Assembly: GCA_028293445.1 (NCBI GenBank)
Contig: JAQGOU010000006.1
Location: 1-49,631 of the forward strand
Length of the DNA: 49,631 nt
Source of the DNA: Verrucomicrobiales bacterium
Lineage (GTDB): Bacteria > Verrucomicrobiota > Verrucomicrobiia > Limisphaerales > JACDHS01
Reading direction: 5' to 3'
Shown here: piece after piece, positions 7,601 to 16,451 of the stretch
How positions within the stretch are numbered: the first letter of the stretch is position 1
Layout of the letters: each line of letters opens with the position of its first letter
Made by a program: the position numbers and the translations under genes
The notes under the pieces: generated by a model
Seen by the model: the letters and a program-made list of their open reading frames with translations, nothing else
What the model was told of the DNA's origin: nothing
The model's database searches: none

Positions 7601-10070
7601 CAGGCGCGGTGAAAGTCAACAAGGCTCCTTCGCTCACGGTTTTGTTTCCAATCGCGGCCAACACGGGGGCGGAGTTTCCGGTGGAAATAACACTGACTTT
7701 GACAATTTCAAAATCTTGTCCGCCGAGCTGATCGGTGACGCGAACCGTAATGTTCCAGGTGCCCACTTGGCCTGCAGTCGGAGTCCAGGTGAACGCTCCG
7801 GTTTTCGGATGAATCGCTGCTCCGGCGGGAGCTCCTGCATCAAGGCTGTAAGTTAACGTGTTCTGTGCGATAACCGCAAAGTCGTCGAGATACACCGTAT
7901 AAGCGCCGCTGCCGCCCGCTGCGGATAACGCGACATGCTCAAGAACCCCCTTTACGGCAGCAACTGCACCATCACCCGTAAAGCCCTTCTGGCTTTCAAA
8001 GGGAATGTTGAAGGTCAACGTCGTCCAATTCGACGCCGTAATCGCATGGTTCGGAAGAGGCGCGCCGCTCACAACGTTTGTCACTCCAGCCCAATCGATA
8101 GTTCCGGTCGAGCCGCCGTTCGCACCGTAAGCGACGGCTGTGCCTGTCTCGCGCACACCAACGCCCACTTTCAATGCCTTTGTGGAGTAGAGCTTGAAGG
8201 AGAGCGCTTGGGCTCCATCGATTGTCGGGTTCGGGATATTCGGCACGTTGAACGTGTTTAGACGAACCCATTCATTCGTAGTTCCGGTTCTAAACGTCCA
8301 GCCTACTTTCATCACTTTGGCACTGCCGTTCCCAGTCGGACCGGTCGTTACTACCATGGTGTAGTTGGTCAAGGCTGTGTCGATAAAGGCACTTGTTGTT
8401 GCCGAGTTCGCTGGCTTGTTAAACATCACCGACTCGTTCGCCGAGTTGTGCGCGAAGCTTTCAAATGTCTGCCACGTCGTTGTTGTGACCGAATGATTCG
8501 GATCGGTCGAAGCAGCGGTGAACGCGAGCGGTTGGCCCGCGGTTACCTGCTTGGTCCCGATGGCTGACAAGACAGGAGGCGCAGCCGGTGTAGTCGCACT
8601 TGCGACATTGGAATAGGTCGAGTTGCCGTTGGCGTTGTACGATCGCACGCGAAAGTAATAGAGCGTATTCGCCGCGAGTCCCGTGCTTGCAAATGTCGTA
8701 GCGGCCGCGGCATTCGTCGCGATCTGCGTAAAGGTTACGTTGTCCGGAGACCGCTCAATTTTAAATCCAACTTCGCTGCTGGAATTGTCCGTCCAGGCTA
8801 TATCGATCTCGGACGAACTGACTGCGCTGGCGGTTAATGCGGTCGGCGCCTGCGGTGCCGTGATATCACTGGCCGTATTCGAATAGGCGGAGTTGCCGGC
8901 TAAATTGTAAGCACGAACGCGATAATAATAGGTCGTATTCCCCGCGAGTCCGGTATTCGAATATGTAACCACGTTTACCGCGGTCGTCGCTATTTGAGCG
9001 AAGGTGACGTTATCGCCGGACCGCTCAACTTTGAATCCCGTTTCGTTCGCCGAGTTTTGCGTCCAGGCAAGATTAACCTGGGAACTGGAAGCAGCCGTCG
9101 CCGTCAAAGCCGTCGGCGCCGCTGGCGGCACGTCGGCGGTTGTGGCGTTCGCCGTGTTGGAATAGCCAGAGTTGCCGGTCGCGTTATAGGCGCGAACGCG
9201 ATAGTAATATGTGGTCGCTGCGGATAATCCGGTATTCGGATAGGTGAGCACATTCGCACCTACCGTAGCGATTTGCACGAATGTCCCCGCAGCGGCGGGC
9301 GCGCGTTCGATTTTAAAACCGGTTTCGATGCCGGAGTTATCTGCCCATTTCAAATTGATCTGCGTTGTGGAAGCTGCTGTTGCCGTCAAGGAGCTCGGTG
9401 CCGAAGGGGTCGAAACCGTTCCTTTAACAAGGTCTACGTATCGGGTCCAATCCCAGTAGGCGCCGGGATCGGTATGGTCGTTGCAGTTGATGAAGGCGTC
9501 GCTATACCCTTGCCCCGACATCCAGGTGCGCCATGCCGAAATACGTTTTTGATCGTGACCGATGATGTGGTTGCGGTCTTTTGCAAGAGAGTACTTGTCG
9601 CAGACGTGCCGCGTAGCGAGGGAGGACGTGTTATACATGGCGTCCGTAAACCATGCCGGATTGCTCACAAAGCCTTCATGCTCCGTGCCGTGGCAATATT
9701 GATTCCAACAGCGCGCGCCCCAGGAATAATAGGCTTCGCGCACCATCTGTGTGATTTCACCCGCTGCATAATCCGAGCTCGTGTCCTTTTTGCCATTAAC
9801 GCAATAGGTCATGCTTACCATCGTGCTGGATCTCTGAAAATAAGAGATGGTCGAAGCGTAATATCCCTCCATATCGTGCTCGACCATGAAGCGATGGCCA
9901 TAGCCCGTTGTATACCAGTGGCCGGAATAGGCCGATCGCCATACCGCCGGGGCGTAATCCGTGCTCGCGTTCACTCGAAGAACGCCGCACAAAATACTTA
10001 TCAGCAACAGGAGTTTTAGGACTTTATTCGCGCCGTAAAAACGCGCGACCGCGGATGTGGTGGTTTTCAT
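4680..10070 (-). CDS. 1796-aa secreted protein: N-terminal N-acetylmuramoyl-L-alanine amidase-like domain, 3 FN3 domains, cadherin/He_PIG-like Ig repeats, 3 related lectin/CBM-like modules
   Basis: FMVEHDMEGYYASTISYF...NHIIGHDQKR...DHTDPGAYWDW (Amidase_2-like); three FN3 repeats (APTALTA...YYRVRAYN); repeated TYSLDAGAP.G..ID..SGAFTWTPT; three ~200-aa modules ending GVLEHLALVPAGG.G.Y..Y.DNFQVV. Confidence 0.88.
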   Translation of the reverse strand: MKTTTSAVARFYGANKVLKLLLLISILCGVLRVNASTDYAPAVWRSAYSGHWYTTGYGHRFMVEHDMEGYYASTISYFQRSSTMVSMTYCVNGKKDTSSDYAAGEITQMVREAYYSWGARCWNQYCHGTEHEGFVSNPAWFTDAMYNTSSLATRHVCDKYSLAKDRNHIIGHDQKRISAWRTWMSGQGYSDAFINCNDHTDPGAYWDWTRYVDLVKGTVSTPSAPSSLTATAASTTQINLKWADNSGIETGFKIERAPAAAGTFVQIATVGANVLTYPNTGLSAATTYYYRVRAYNATGNSGYSNTANATTADVPPAAPTALTATAASSSQVNLAWTQNSANETGFKVERSGDNVTFAQIATTAVNVVTYSNTGLAGNTTYYYRVRAYNLAGNSAYSNTASDITAPQAPTALTASAVSSSEIDIAWTDNSSSEVGFKIERSPDNVTFTQIATNAAAATTFASTGLAANTLYYFRVRSYNANGNSTYSNVASATTPAAPPVLSAIGTKQVTAGQPLAFTAASTDPNHSVTTTTWQTFESFAHNSANESVMFNKPANSATTSAFIDTALTNYTMVVTTGPTGNGSAKVMKVGWTFRTGTTNEWVRLNTFNVPNIPNPTIDGAQALSFKLYSTKALKVGVGVRETGTAVAYGANGGSTGTIDWAGVTNVVSGAPLPNHAITASNWTTLTFNIPFESQKGFTGDGAVAAVKGVLEHVALSAAGGSGAYTVYLDDFAVIAQNTLTYSLDAGAPAGAAIHPKTGAFTWTPTAGQVGTWNITVRVTDQLGGQDFEIVKVSVISTGNSAPVLAAIGNKTVSEGALLTFTAPATDPDVGQTRTYSLDAGAPSGAAIDGASGAFTWTPTEAQGPGSFPLTVRVTDNGSPNSNDFETITVTVLEVNVAPVLATISTQTINELSTLSVTASATDSDLPANGKTYSLEAGAPAGMTINAASGAISWTTTEADGPDTYPVTVRVTDNGSPALFARQSFNVVVNEVNIAPVLNVNTTVTTITNIATFETLSDGTYNGTVLFHQPSYSSTTSGFLDTTTANTTSVEGTFPAGNISSRVLWANFSFKTNVTNPWLRLSTFNASTLPNPTINLNQRVRFDVYTDKALKIALGVRETATGANYGENGGTTGSLEFVGSSGALGTGPNPTHTVAAGVWTTLEFNLPSEATSAFTGNGVLATGKGVLEHLALVPAGGMGVYNAYFDNFQVVSVTTNLVVDTGTSLSFTASATDADLPGQNLTFSLGTNAPAGSEIDPATGVFSWTPDSIQGPSTNVITVTVTDDGPGNLSDSKNVTIVVNKVNTPPRLGGFPDQAVEIASGEVVLLQGEAEDDDLPANTLTFSLQGTPPVGATIDPSTGLFTWPSSGGYSTNIITIRVTDNGVPPLYDEKDITIIISATNAPPVLTLGSATVTETVVDYQTFSSGTSSGIVMFRQPTFAPGMSGFLNTTPNLTSVTNTYPAGHTSTRVMFATFNFKTGTTNPWVRLTTSDAQFVPNPTIDLGQTVRFDIWSDKALKVGLGLRETGGTAEIGANGGVSGNIEFVGVTNVVGGAPFPNRQLVASNWTTLTFNLPAEACRSMTGNGVLASGKGVLEHLALVPAGGTGTYKVYMDNFQVVTTASLSSPVTVKAGSTINFTATGVNPDAYVGELLGFTIDADAPTNAVMDEATGAFSWTPDATFAGTTNLITVTVQDAPTNGSSPKADSKDITVVVIADSVGALSVDGGDIVSSDETATLTWNAIVGKTYQVQYKESSEGTAWVSLNAPITATQATESVAVSNATKERVYRIIEVDTASSNE

Positions 10071-10305
10071 TTTCGTTTTAGTTCCTGAATTGGGTGTTCA
10101 GAAACAATAGGTTTTTTAACAACTGTTGCGGGATAAGTGTAGGTCTTATACTACGTCGAAAGCTCTTTTGTCAATAGGGCTTATAGAATATATGGAAAAA
10201 TATTGCCTTTCGGCCTTCGTGTGTAGTAAACAGCCTATGCGCTTTGACGGGGGGCGGTGATGGACAAGATCTTCTATCGCATCGTACACTACGAGCACCT
10301 TTCCC

Positions 10306-11595
10306 ATGAAGCGCATACAAACAACGGCGTCGCGTGTTGCGATCAAGAAAAAGAACCGGGCGCCGAGCCAAATCTCAAAGGAAGCATTCTTGAACCTGGG
10401 ACAAAAGTTAAGTTCAGCGAATACGGCAAAGGACGCCGCTCGCATCATACTGAAAGCCGCAGATAAACTTCTCGGATGGGAATGCGCGTACCTCTACGTT
10501 TATTCGCCTCCCGAAAGACGCATTTATCCCGTTCTCCTGGTTGACATCAAAAACGGTCGCAAGGTGGAGTTTCCTTCAACCTATACTCCCTATAAACCGA
10601 CCGCACTCGTCCAACGCGTTCTCTCGGGCGGTGCTCAACTCATCCTGCGAACTAAAAAAGATTTATCCTCGCACGGCATGATTCCCTTCGGTGATACAAG
10701 CCGGCTCTCGGCTTCCATTATGATCGTGCCGATTCGACGGAAAACCCGAATCACCGGTTTTCTCTCCATCGATAGTTACGCGCACAATGCCTACGACGCG
10801 GAGGACCTGGAGACACTGCAATCGCTCGCCGATCATTGCGGTGGCGCGCTGGAACGCATCGCGGCGCAAGAGGCGCTTCGCGAAAATGAACAAAAGCTTC
10901 GCGCCCTGGCAACGAGGTTACAAACGGTGCGTGAGCAGGAAAGCCTGCGGATGGCCCGGGAAATTCACGACGAGATGGGCCAGGCGATGACAAGTTTGAA
11001 AATCGATTTGCTCTGGCTGGAAAAGAAAATTGCAGCGTCCGAGAAGGGGATCGAGCCCCTGGTGAATCGAATTCACTCCATGGTTGAGGTCACGGACACC
11101 GCAATCAAAAGCGTGCGGAAAATTTGTACGGAGCTTCGACCCCGCATTCTTGATGACTTAGGTTTGGTCGCCGCGATCGAATGGCAGGCACGCGAGTTTG
11201 AACGCAGAACGGGCCTCGCCTGCAAAATCCGTGTGCCGAAGAAACCGCTTTCTCTCGACGCGGAGCGGGCAACTGTCGTCTTCCGCATTCTTCAGGAAGT
11301 TCTGACCAACGTGGCGCGACATGCCTCCGCGCATCAGGTGTCAATTGCACTGCGGGAGGCTGAAAGCAACGTGACGCTTTCGGTTCAGGACGACGGTCGT
11401 GGCATTTCTGAAGCAGAAGTCGGCAGCACCAAATCGCTCGGCCTTTTGGGGATGCGTGAACGGGCTTTTGCCTTTGGCGGTGAAATTAAAATCACTAGTG
11501 CCCGCAATAAAGGAACAGCCGTTTCCGTAAGAATTCCGTTGCATTCGAAAACTAATGGCTCAGTTTTGAATCATGAAAGTCCTGATCGCCGATGA
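10306..11595 (+). CDS. GAF-domain sensor histidine kinase (HisKA_3/HATPase, NarX/DegS type)
   Basis: MAREIHDEMGQAMTSLKIDL H-box; LGLVAAIEW; VTLSVQDDGRGISEAE...GLLGMRERAFAFGGEIKI. Confidence 0.92.
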   Translation: MKRIQTTASRVAIKKKNRAPSQISKEAFLNLGQKLSSANTAKDAARIILKAADKLLGWECAYLYVYSPPERRIYPVLLVDIKNGRKVEFPSTYTPYKPTALVQRVLSGGAQLILRTKKDLSSHGMIPFGDTSRLSASIMIVPIRRKTRITGFLSIDSYAHNAYDAEDLETLQSLADHCGGALERIAAQEALRENEQKLRALATRLQTVREQESLRMAREIHDEMGQAMTSLKIDLLWLEKKIAASEKGIEPLVNRIHSMVEVTDTAIKSVRKICTELRPRILDDLGLVAAIEWQAREFERRTGLACKIRVPKKPLSLDAERATVVFRILQEVLTNVARHASAHQVSIALREAESNVTLSVQDDGRGISEAEVGSTKSLGLLGMRERAFAFGGEIKITSARNKGTAVSVRIPLHSKTNGSVLNHESPDRR

Positions 11596-12202
11596 CCACG
11601 ATGTGGTGCGGCGCGGCCTCAAACAAATTCTGGAAGAAGAGTTTCACGCCATCAAGTTTGGCGAAGCCCGCAACGCCGAAGAAGCCATCGCCCTTGCCTC
11701 AAAGCAAACCTGGGACGTTGTCATTCTCGATATCAATATGCCGGGCAAAAGCGGTTTCGAAGCGATGAAAGAAATTCGCGCCGCTCGACCGAAGCTGCCG
11801 ATTCTCATTTTAAGTGTTCAACCCGAAGATCAGTATGCCATTCCTGTTTTGAAGGCTGGCGCTTCCGGTTACCTCACCAAAGACAGCGCGTCGGCCGAAT
11901 TGGTCAACGCCTTCAAGAAAGTTGCTTCCGGTGGAAAATACGTCAGCCCGAGTATCGCGGAGAAGCTCGCCTCTTCCCTGACGGACGCGCGGGACAAGGC
12001 GCCACACGAGTTGCTGTCCGTTCGTGAATTTCAAGTGATGCGTTTGCTTTCCTCGGGCAAGACGCCGAGTCAAATTGCTTCCGAACTTAAGTTGAGCGTT
12101 CAGGCGGTGAGCACTTATCGCAGCCGGATTTTGCAAAAACTTAAGATCACGAACAACGCCGACCTTGTTCGCTACGCCATGCAAAATGGTCTTGTGCACT
12201 AG
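11573..12202 (+). CDS. NarL/FixJ-family response regulator
   Basis: MKVLIADDHDVVRRGLKQIL...VVILDINMPGKSGFEA; C-terminal LuxR HTH; overlaps the kinase ORF. Confidence 0.95.
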   Translation: MKVLIADDHDVVRRGLKQILEEEFHAIKFGEARNAEEAIALASKQTWDVVILDINMPGKSGFEAMKEIRAARPKLPILILSVQPEDQYAIPVLKAGASGYLTKDSASAELVNAFKKVASGGKYVSPSIAEKLASSLTDARDKAPHELLSVREFQVMRLLSSGKTPSQIASELKLSVQAVSTYRSRILQKLKITNNADLVRYAMQNGLVH

Positions 12203-12311
12203 ACAGCTCAATTCATCCATTCACCGTATCCGGCTCCGTTTCCGCGATTGCAAATTACCACGGCGCACCTTACAAAGTCAGCGCGCCCCGAACTCACGAA
12301 ACATAAAAGCT

Positions 12312-13268
12312 ATGAACCGTATCGTACAAACATTGGCTCTCATCTCTCTCGTCTCCACGGCGGCGTTTGCCGAGGAGCTAAAATATTCCATCGCTCCGAA
12401 TTTCTTTGAACAGACTCCCGGTGGCCAGACGCTTGGCGCTTGTCATGGCGGCACAGTCATCGATAAGGCCGGCAATATATATGTCAGCACCGATACAGAT
12501 CGCGGAATCGTCGTCTTTTCGTCCAAAGGCAAATTCCTGCGCGCGTTCGGTCCACCGCGCATTCACGGTTTGGAACTTCGCGCCGAAAAGGGCGGAGAGG
12601 TTATCTATGCCGCGCGTCCGTCGGATCACGAAGTGATCAAGCTCAAGCTGGACGGCACGCAGGAATGGTCCATCCCGTTTCCGAAAGAAGCGGGCCACTA
12701 TCAAAACGCCGATGGCTATAAACCTTGCGCGGTCACCGTTGGGCCCGACGGTTCGATTTTTGTGGCTGATGGTTACGGCTCCAACTACGTGCTGAAATTC
12801 GATAAAGACCGCAAGTTCGTGAAGAAGTTTGGCGGAGCCGGCCCTGAGGAAGGCAAGTTCAACACCTGTCACGGTATCGCTCTGGATACGCGCGGAACTA
12901 AACCGCTCCTGCTCGTTTGCAATCGCAATAATAATCGCGTCGAATATTGGGATCTCGAAGGTAATTTTGTGCGTGTGATCCAAAAGGATTTGCGCATGCC
13001 CGCGGCAGTGCAGATCCGCGGCGACTACGCGGTGTTTCCTGAGTTACAAGGTCGCGTCACAGTGTTGGACAAAGAAGGAAAGATTGTCGCACAAGTTGGC
13101 GACAATCCGATTGCCACCCAGCGTGCCAACTACGGTTTGCCTAAAGACCAATGGAAGGACGGTATCTGCAACTCGCCACACGGCGCGGCCCTGGACAAGA
13201 AAAACAATATCATTGTGTCGGAGTGGAGTTTGTTCGGCCACCTGCATAAGTTTGTTCGCGCAAAATAG
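12312..13268 (+). CDS. Secreted NHL-repeat/beta-propeller protein
   Basis: Signal peptide MNRIVQTLALISLVSTAAFAEE; repeats such as TVGPDGSIFVADGYGSNYVLKFDKDRKFVKKFGG. Confidence 0.85.
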   Translation: MNRIVQTLALISLVSTAAFAEELKYSIAPNFFEQTPGGQTLGACHGGTVIDKAGNIYVSTDTDRGIVVFSSKGKFLRAFGPPRIHGLELRAEKGGEVIYAARPSDHEVIKLKLDGTQEWSIPFPKEAGHYQNADGYKPCAVTVGPDGSIFVADGYGSNYVLKFDKDRKFVKKFGGAGPEEGKFNTCHGIALDTRGTKPLLLVCNRNNNRVEYWDLEGNFVRVIQKDLRMPAAVQIRGDYAVFPELQGRVTVLDKEGKIVAQVGDNPIATQRANYGLPKDQWKDGICNSPHGAALDKKNNIIVSEWSLFGHLHKFVRAK

Positions 13269-13345
13269 GTCTTAATAATTCGAGCAACGCAGCTTTCCGT
13301 TCCTTATCGAAATCGACTGCTGCGTGTTCTTCACTTTCGAATCGC

Positions 13346-14224
13346 ATGTCTGGTTGCCGCAAAGTTTTGCTCGGTTCATTGATCTTACTATTCATTGGCA
13401 TTCAACTCTCCGTTGCTGCTGAAGCGATCAAACACCGGCTCATTCTTTGCGAATATCCACAACGCATCATCGAAGTTTCTGCCGAAGGGAAACTGACGTG
13501 GGAGCATCAGACGCCGAGCGTCATGGTGATGTGCGAGGTGTTCACCAATGGAGATATTCTCTACGCCTGCGGAGGTTCTCCCAGTGGTGCGCAACGCGTC
13601 AACCGGGATCACAAGGTTTTATGGAATTACGTCAGCTCCTGTCCACAGGTGATGGCTCTTTCTGCGTTACCGAACGGCAATGTGTTACTCGGCGAACAAG
13701 GACCTTGCAGAGCCGTCGAAGTGACCGCGAGCGGCCAGGTAGCGCACACGGTGGATTTGATCACCAGCGAAAAGGAGTTCCATCGTCAGCTGCGACACCT
13801 GCATCAACTGGCAGATGGGCATATTCTGGCCTGCCACGAAATGGAGGGTGCGGTGCGCGAATACACCTCAGATGGAAAAATGGTTTGGGAATACCTTGGC
13901 GTTCCTTCCGTCTTCGAAGCCCTGCGACTGAAGAACGGGAACACATTGATCGCCTGTGGCACGCAAAAACGCGTCATCGAAGTAAGTCCCGAAAAGAAAA
14001 TCGTCTGGCAATTCGGCGCCGAGGACGCACCGGAGTTGAATCTGACGTGGATCACCAGTTTGCAGCAGCTCAAGAATGGTAATTTCGTGATCGGAAACTT
14101 TTTGCGAGGCCAGGAAGGGAAGGGCGCGCACGCCTTTGAAGTCACGCGGGAGAAAAAAGTCGTTTGGACCTTTGCGGATCATCATTTGGCAAAAACCGTT
14201 ACCGAAGTGCGCGTCCTTGAGTGA
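13346..14224 (+). CDS. Secreted PQQ-like beta-propeller protein
   Basis: Repeats: IIEVSAEGKLTWEHQ, VNRDHKVLWNY, EYTSDGKMVWEY, VIEVSPEKKIVWQF, AFEVTREKKVVWTF. Confidence 0.85.
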   Translation: MSGCRKVLLGSLILLFIGIQLSVAAEAIKHRLILCEYPQRIIEVSAEGKLTWEHQTPSVMVMCEVFTNGDILYACGGSPSGAQRVNRDHKVLWNYVSSCPQVMALSALPNGNVLLGEQGPCRAVEVTASGQVAHTVDLITSEKEFHRQLRHLHQLADGHILACHEMEGAVREYTSDGKMVWEYLGVPSVFEALRLKNGNTLIACGTQKRVIEVSPEKKIVWQFGAEDAPELNLTWITSLQQLKNGNFVIGNFLRGQEGKGAHAFEVTREKKVVWTFADHHLAKTVTEVRVLE

Positions 14225-14428
14225 ATGCGTTAGAAATAATTGGCGACCAAGCCAGGAATAATTCCGGCGCTAATTTGCCCACGAAAGCTTTCCCCTCTTT
14301 TTTCTCCGGGCGAAAAAGCGGGAGCTTTTAAGCTCTCCCGAAACTGGCTCCGTTTCTGTTTTGCCTCGGATCCTTTCCACGGACGAAAGTTGCCAAAAAA
14401 TCGACTCGATTTAGCCTCCCGGAAAAAA

Positions 14429-14780
14429 TTCCGCTAAAAATCCGGACCTTTTGCACACACTCAAAAACTTTCCGCTAAAAAAATATGAGATTTGCACTGT
14501 GTGCAAAAACTTCCGCTAAAAAAATAAAAGTTTTGCACACACCGGAAAACCTTCGGCACGCGGATAACTTTTTTGCACACACTTAAAAACATTCCGCCAA
14601 AAAAATATAAAATTTGCACTGTGTGCAAAAACTCCCGCTAAAAGAATAAAAGTTTTGCACACTGTGCAAAATGTTCCGCGAAAAAAATAAAAGTTTTCTA
14701 CTGTGTGCAAAAGTTCCGGCGAAAAAGTTTTTTCTTTTCAACTCAGTGGAAAAAATTCCGCTAATTAGCGGAATTTTTTT
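14429..14780. repeat. Intergenic array A2: eight ~41-bp units plus a terminal palindromic half unit
   Basis: Units start at 14429, 14470, 14511, 14552, 14592, 14633, 14674, 14714, 14756; consensus ~ TTCCGCTAAAAAAATAAAAGTTTTGCACACTGTGCAAAAAC; convergent intergenic region. Confidence 0.92.
14750..14779. terminator. Perfect 30-bp palindrome, bidirectional terminator-like
   Basis: AAAAAATTCCGCTAA|TTAGCGGAATTTTTT between convergent genes. Confidence 0.8.
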
Positions 14781-14952
14781 AGGGAGGTGCAAACCAACCA
14801 GCGACAAGGACTTAGAGATTTTGACCAGTTTTGCGCTGTGAAAAATCGAAAATGGCAGGATTTCTTCCGGTAACGTTATCGGGAGTTCGTCGTGTCGCGG
14901 TTCACCCGTGGAAAATTTCACCGGCATTTGCGGCGGCACACGGCGTAATAAA

Positions 14953-16398
14953 CTAATTCATCTTCTTCCGTTTATAATCCGGATTGGACGCCGGGCTTTG
15001 GGCTCCTACGTTTTTCAACCAGTCGTGCAGAAGCAATTTCAATTCCTCCGTTTTTTCGGGCATTGTCGTCGAAAGGTCCTTTTTCTCGGAAGGATCCAGG
15101 TTCAAATTGTACAGTTCCGCGTGCTTGTCTTCGTAGTATTCCAACAGCTTCCAATCCCCGGCACGCACAGCGCTCACTGGACCTGTGGTTTGATAATAAT
15201 GCGGGAAGTTGAAGAAGAGTTCCTCGCGCGCTTGCGACCCTTTTTCATTTTTTAAAAACGGCAACAGGCTCGTCCCATCTGCGGATGTGTTCTTAAGATT
15301 TGCGGCAGCCGCGATCGTCGAATATAAATCTGTCGAAATCACGGGTGCGGAACAGACTTTTCCGGCGTGCGTCACGCCGGGGCACCGAACAATCAACGGA
15401 ACCCGAATGCCGCCTTCATAGAGCGAACCTTTCCCGGATCGAAGCGGGTAATTATCGGTGACCTGCTGCTTATCCCATCTACCGATGTAACCGCCATTGT
15501 CAGAGGTGAAGATGACCAGGGTGTTTTCTTCCGCGCCACACGCCTTCAATTTCGCCAGCACGCGGCCGACACTATCGTCCAGGCTCTGAATCATGGCTGC
15601 ATATTTGGCGTTACGATGATGCAGGCTGGGATTCGCTTTGAGTTTCTCCGCGTATCGTTCAACGTATTCCGGCTTCGCCTCCACCGGTGTGTGCGGCGCG
15701 TGATGCGCCAGATAAAGGAAAAATGGTTTCGCCTTTGCATCGTCGATGACCCGCATTGCCTCATCCGTCAGGCGGTCGCTCAAATATTCGTTGGTGTTAC
15801 CGAATTCCAGATGCGGGACATAACGGAAGCCGTCGCCCCAGGTATTCGAACCGCGATACGGAAAGAAATAGGTTTCAGGCGCGCCCCAATGCGTACCACC
15901 GATATTCGCATCAAAGCCAAACCCTTCGGGATAGTGCGATGCGTCCCCCAGATGCCATTTGCCGACGAGCGCGGTGACATAGCCCGCGTCATGAAGCACC
16001 GCGGCAATTGTCTTCTCTTCTAGAGGCAGATTGCCGATGGCAACAGGAGGAACAAGCTTTTGATTTCCGGCGGACTGCAATGTCGCTTCAAACCAAGTCG
16101 TCATATGCAGGCGCGCGGGATGTTTGCCCGTTAGAATGCTGGCTCGCGTTGGCGAACAGACCGGCGACGCGCTGTAACAATCAGTGAAGCGAACGCCTTC
16201 GCTCGCGAGACGATCAATATTCGGCGTCTCCACCAAATCCCCGCCATAACAACCCAGATCAGACCAGCCCAGGTCATCAGCCAGAATGAGAACGACATTC
16301 GGCGGTCTGCTTGCGGCGGGCGACGCGATCACCACGCTGAAAAGAAACGCCACGACCATGCAGGGCGTAATGAGGACGCGCGGTGAAAGCCAAGGCAT
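14953..16398 (-). CDS. Sulfatase (arylsulfatase family, Cys-type)
   Basis: NVVLILADDLGWSDLGCYGG; FGly motif CSPTRASILTGKHPARL. Confidence 0.95.
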   Translation of the reverse strand: MPWLSPRVLITPCMVVAFLFSVVIASPAASRPPNVVLILADDLGWSDLGCYGGDLVETPNIDRLASEGVRFTDCYSASPVCSPTRASILTGKHPARLHMTTWFEATLQSAGNQKLVPPVAIGNLPLEEKTIAAVLHDAGYVTALVGKWHLGDASHYPEGFGFDANIGGTHWGAPETYFFPYRGSNTWGDGFRYVPHLEFGNTNEYLSDRLTDEAMRVIDDAKAKPFFLYLAHHAPHTPVEAKPEYVERYAEKLKANPSLHHRNAKYAAMIQSLDDSVGRVLAKLKACGAEENTLVIFTSDNGGYIGRWDKQQVTDNYPLRSGKGSLYEGGIRVPLIVRCPGVTHAGKVCSAPVISTDLYSTIAAAANLKNTSADGTSLLPFLKNEKGSQAREELFFNFPHYYQTTGPVSAVRAGDWKLLEYYEDKHAELYNLNLDPSEKKDLSTTMPEKTEELKLLLHDWLKNVGAQSPASNPDYKRKKMN

Positions 16399-16451
16399 GC
16401 GAGGAACTTAGAACGCCACGCGGAAGTTGTTCAATTTGATTTGTGCGCGAT

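Noticed and set aside
9273-10019. 248-aa plus-strand ORF inside the large amidase gene
   Set aside because: Shadow ORF; the minus-strand frame has clear domain structure.
12378-12983. 201-aa minus-strand ORF antisense to the NHL protein
   Set aside because: Shadow ORF; the plus-strand product has signal peptide and repeat structure.
14516-14939. Minus-strand ORFs 14516..14710 and 14583..14939 over array A2
   Set aside because: Low-complexity translation of the repeat with no recognisable domain or convincing start.
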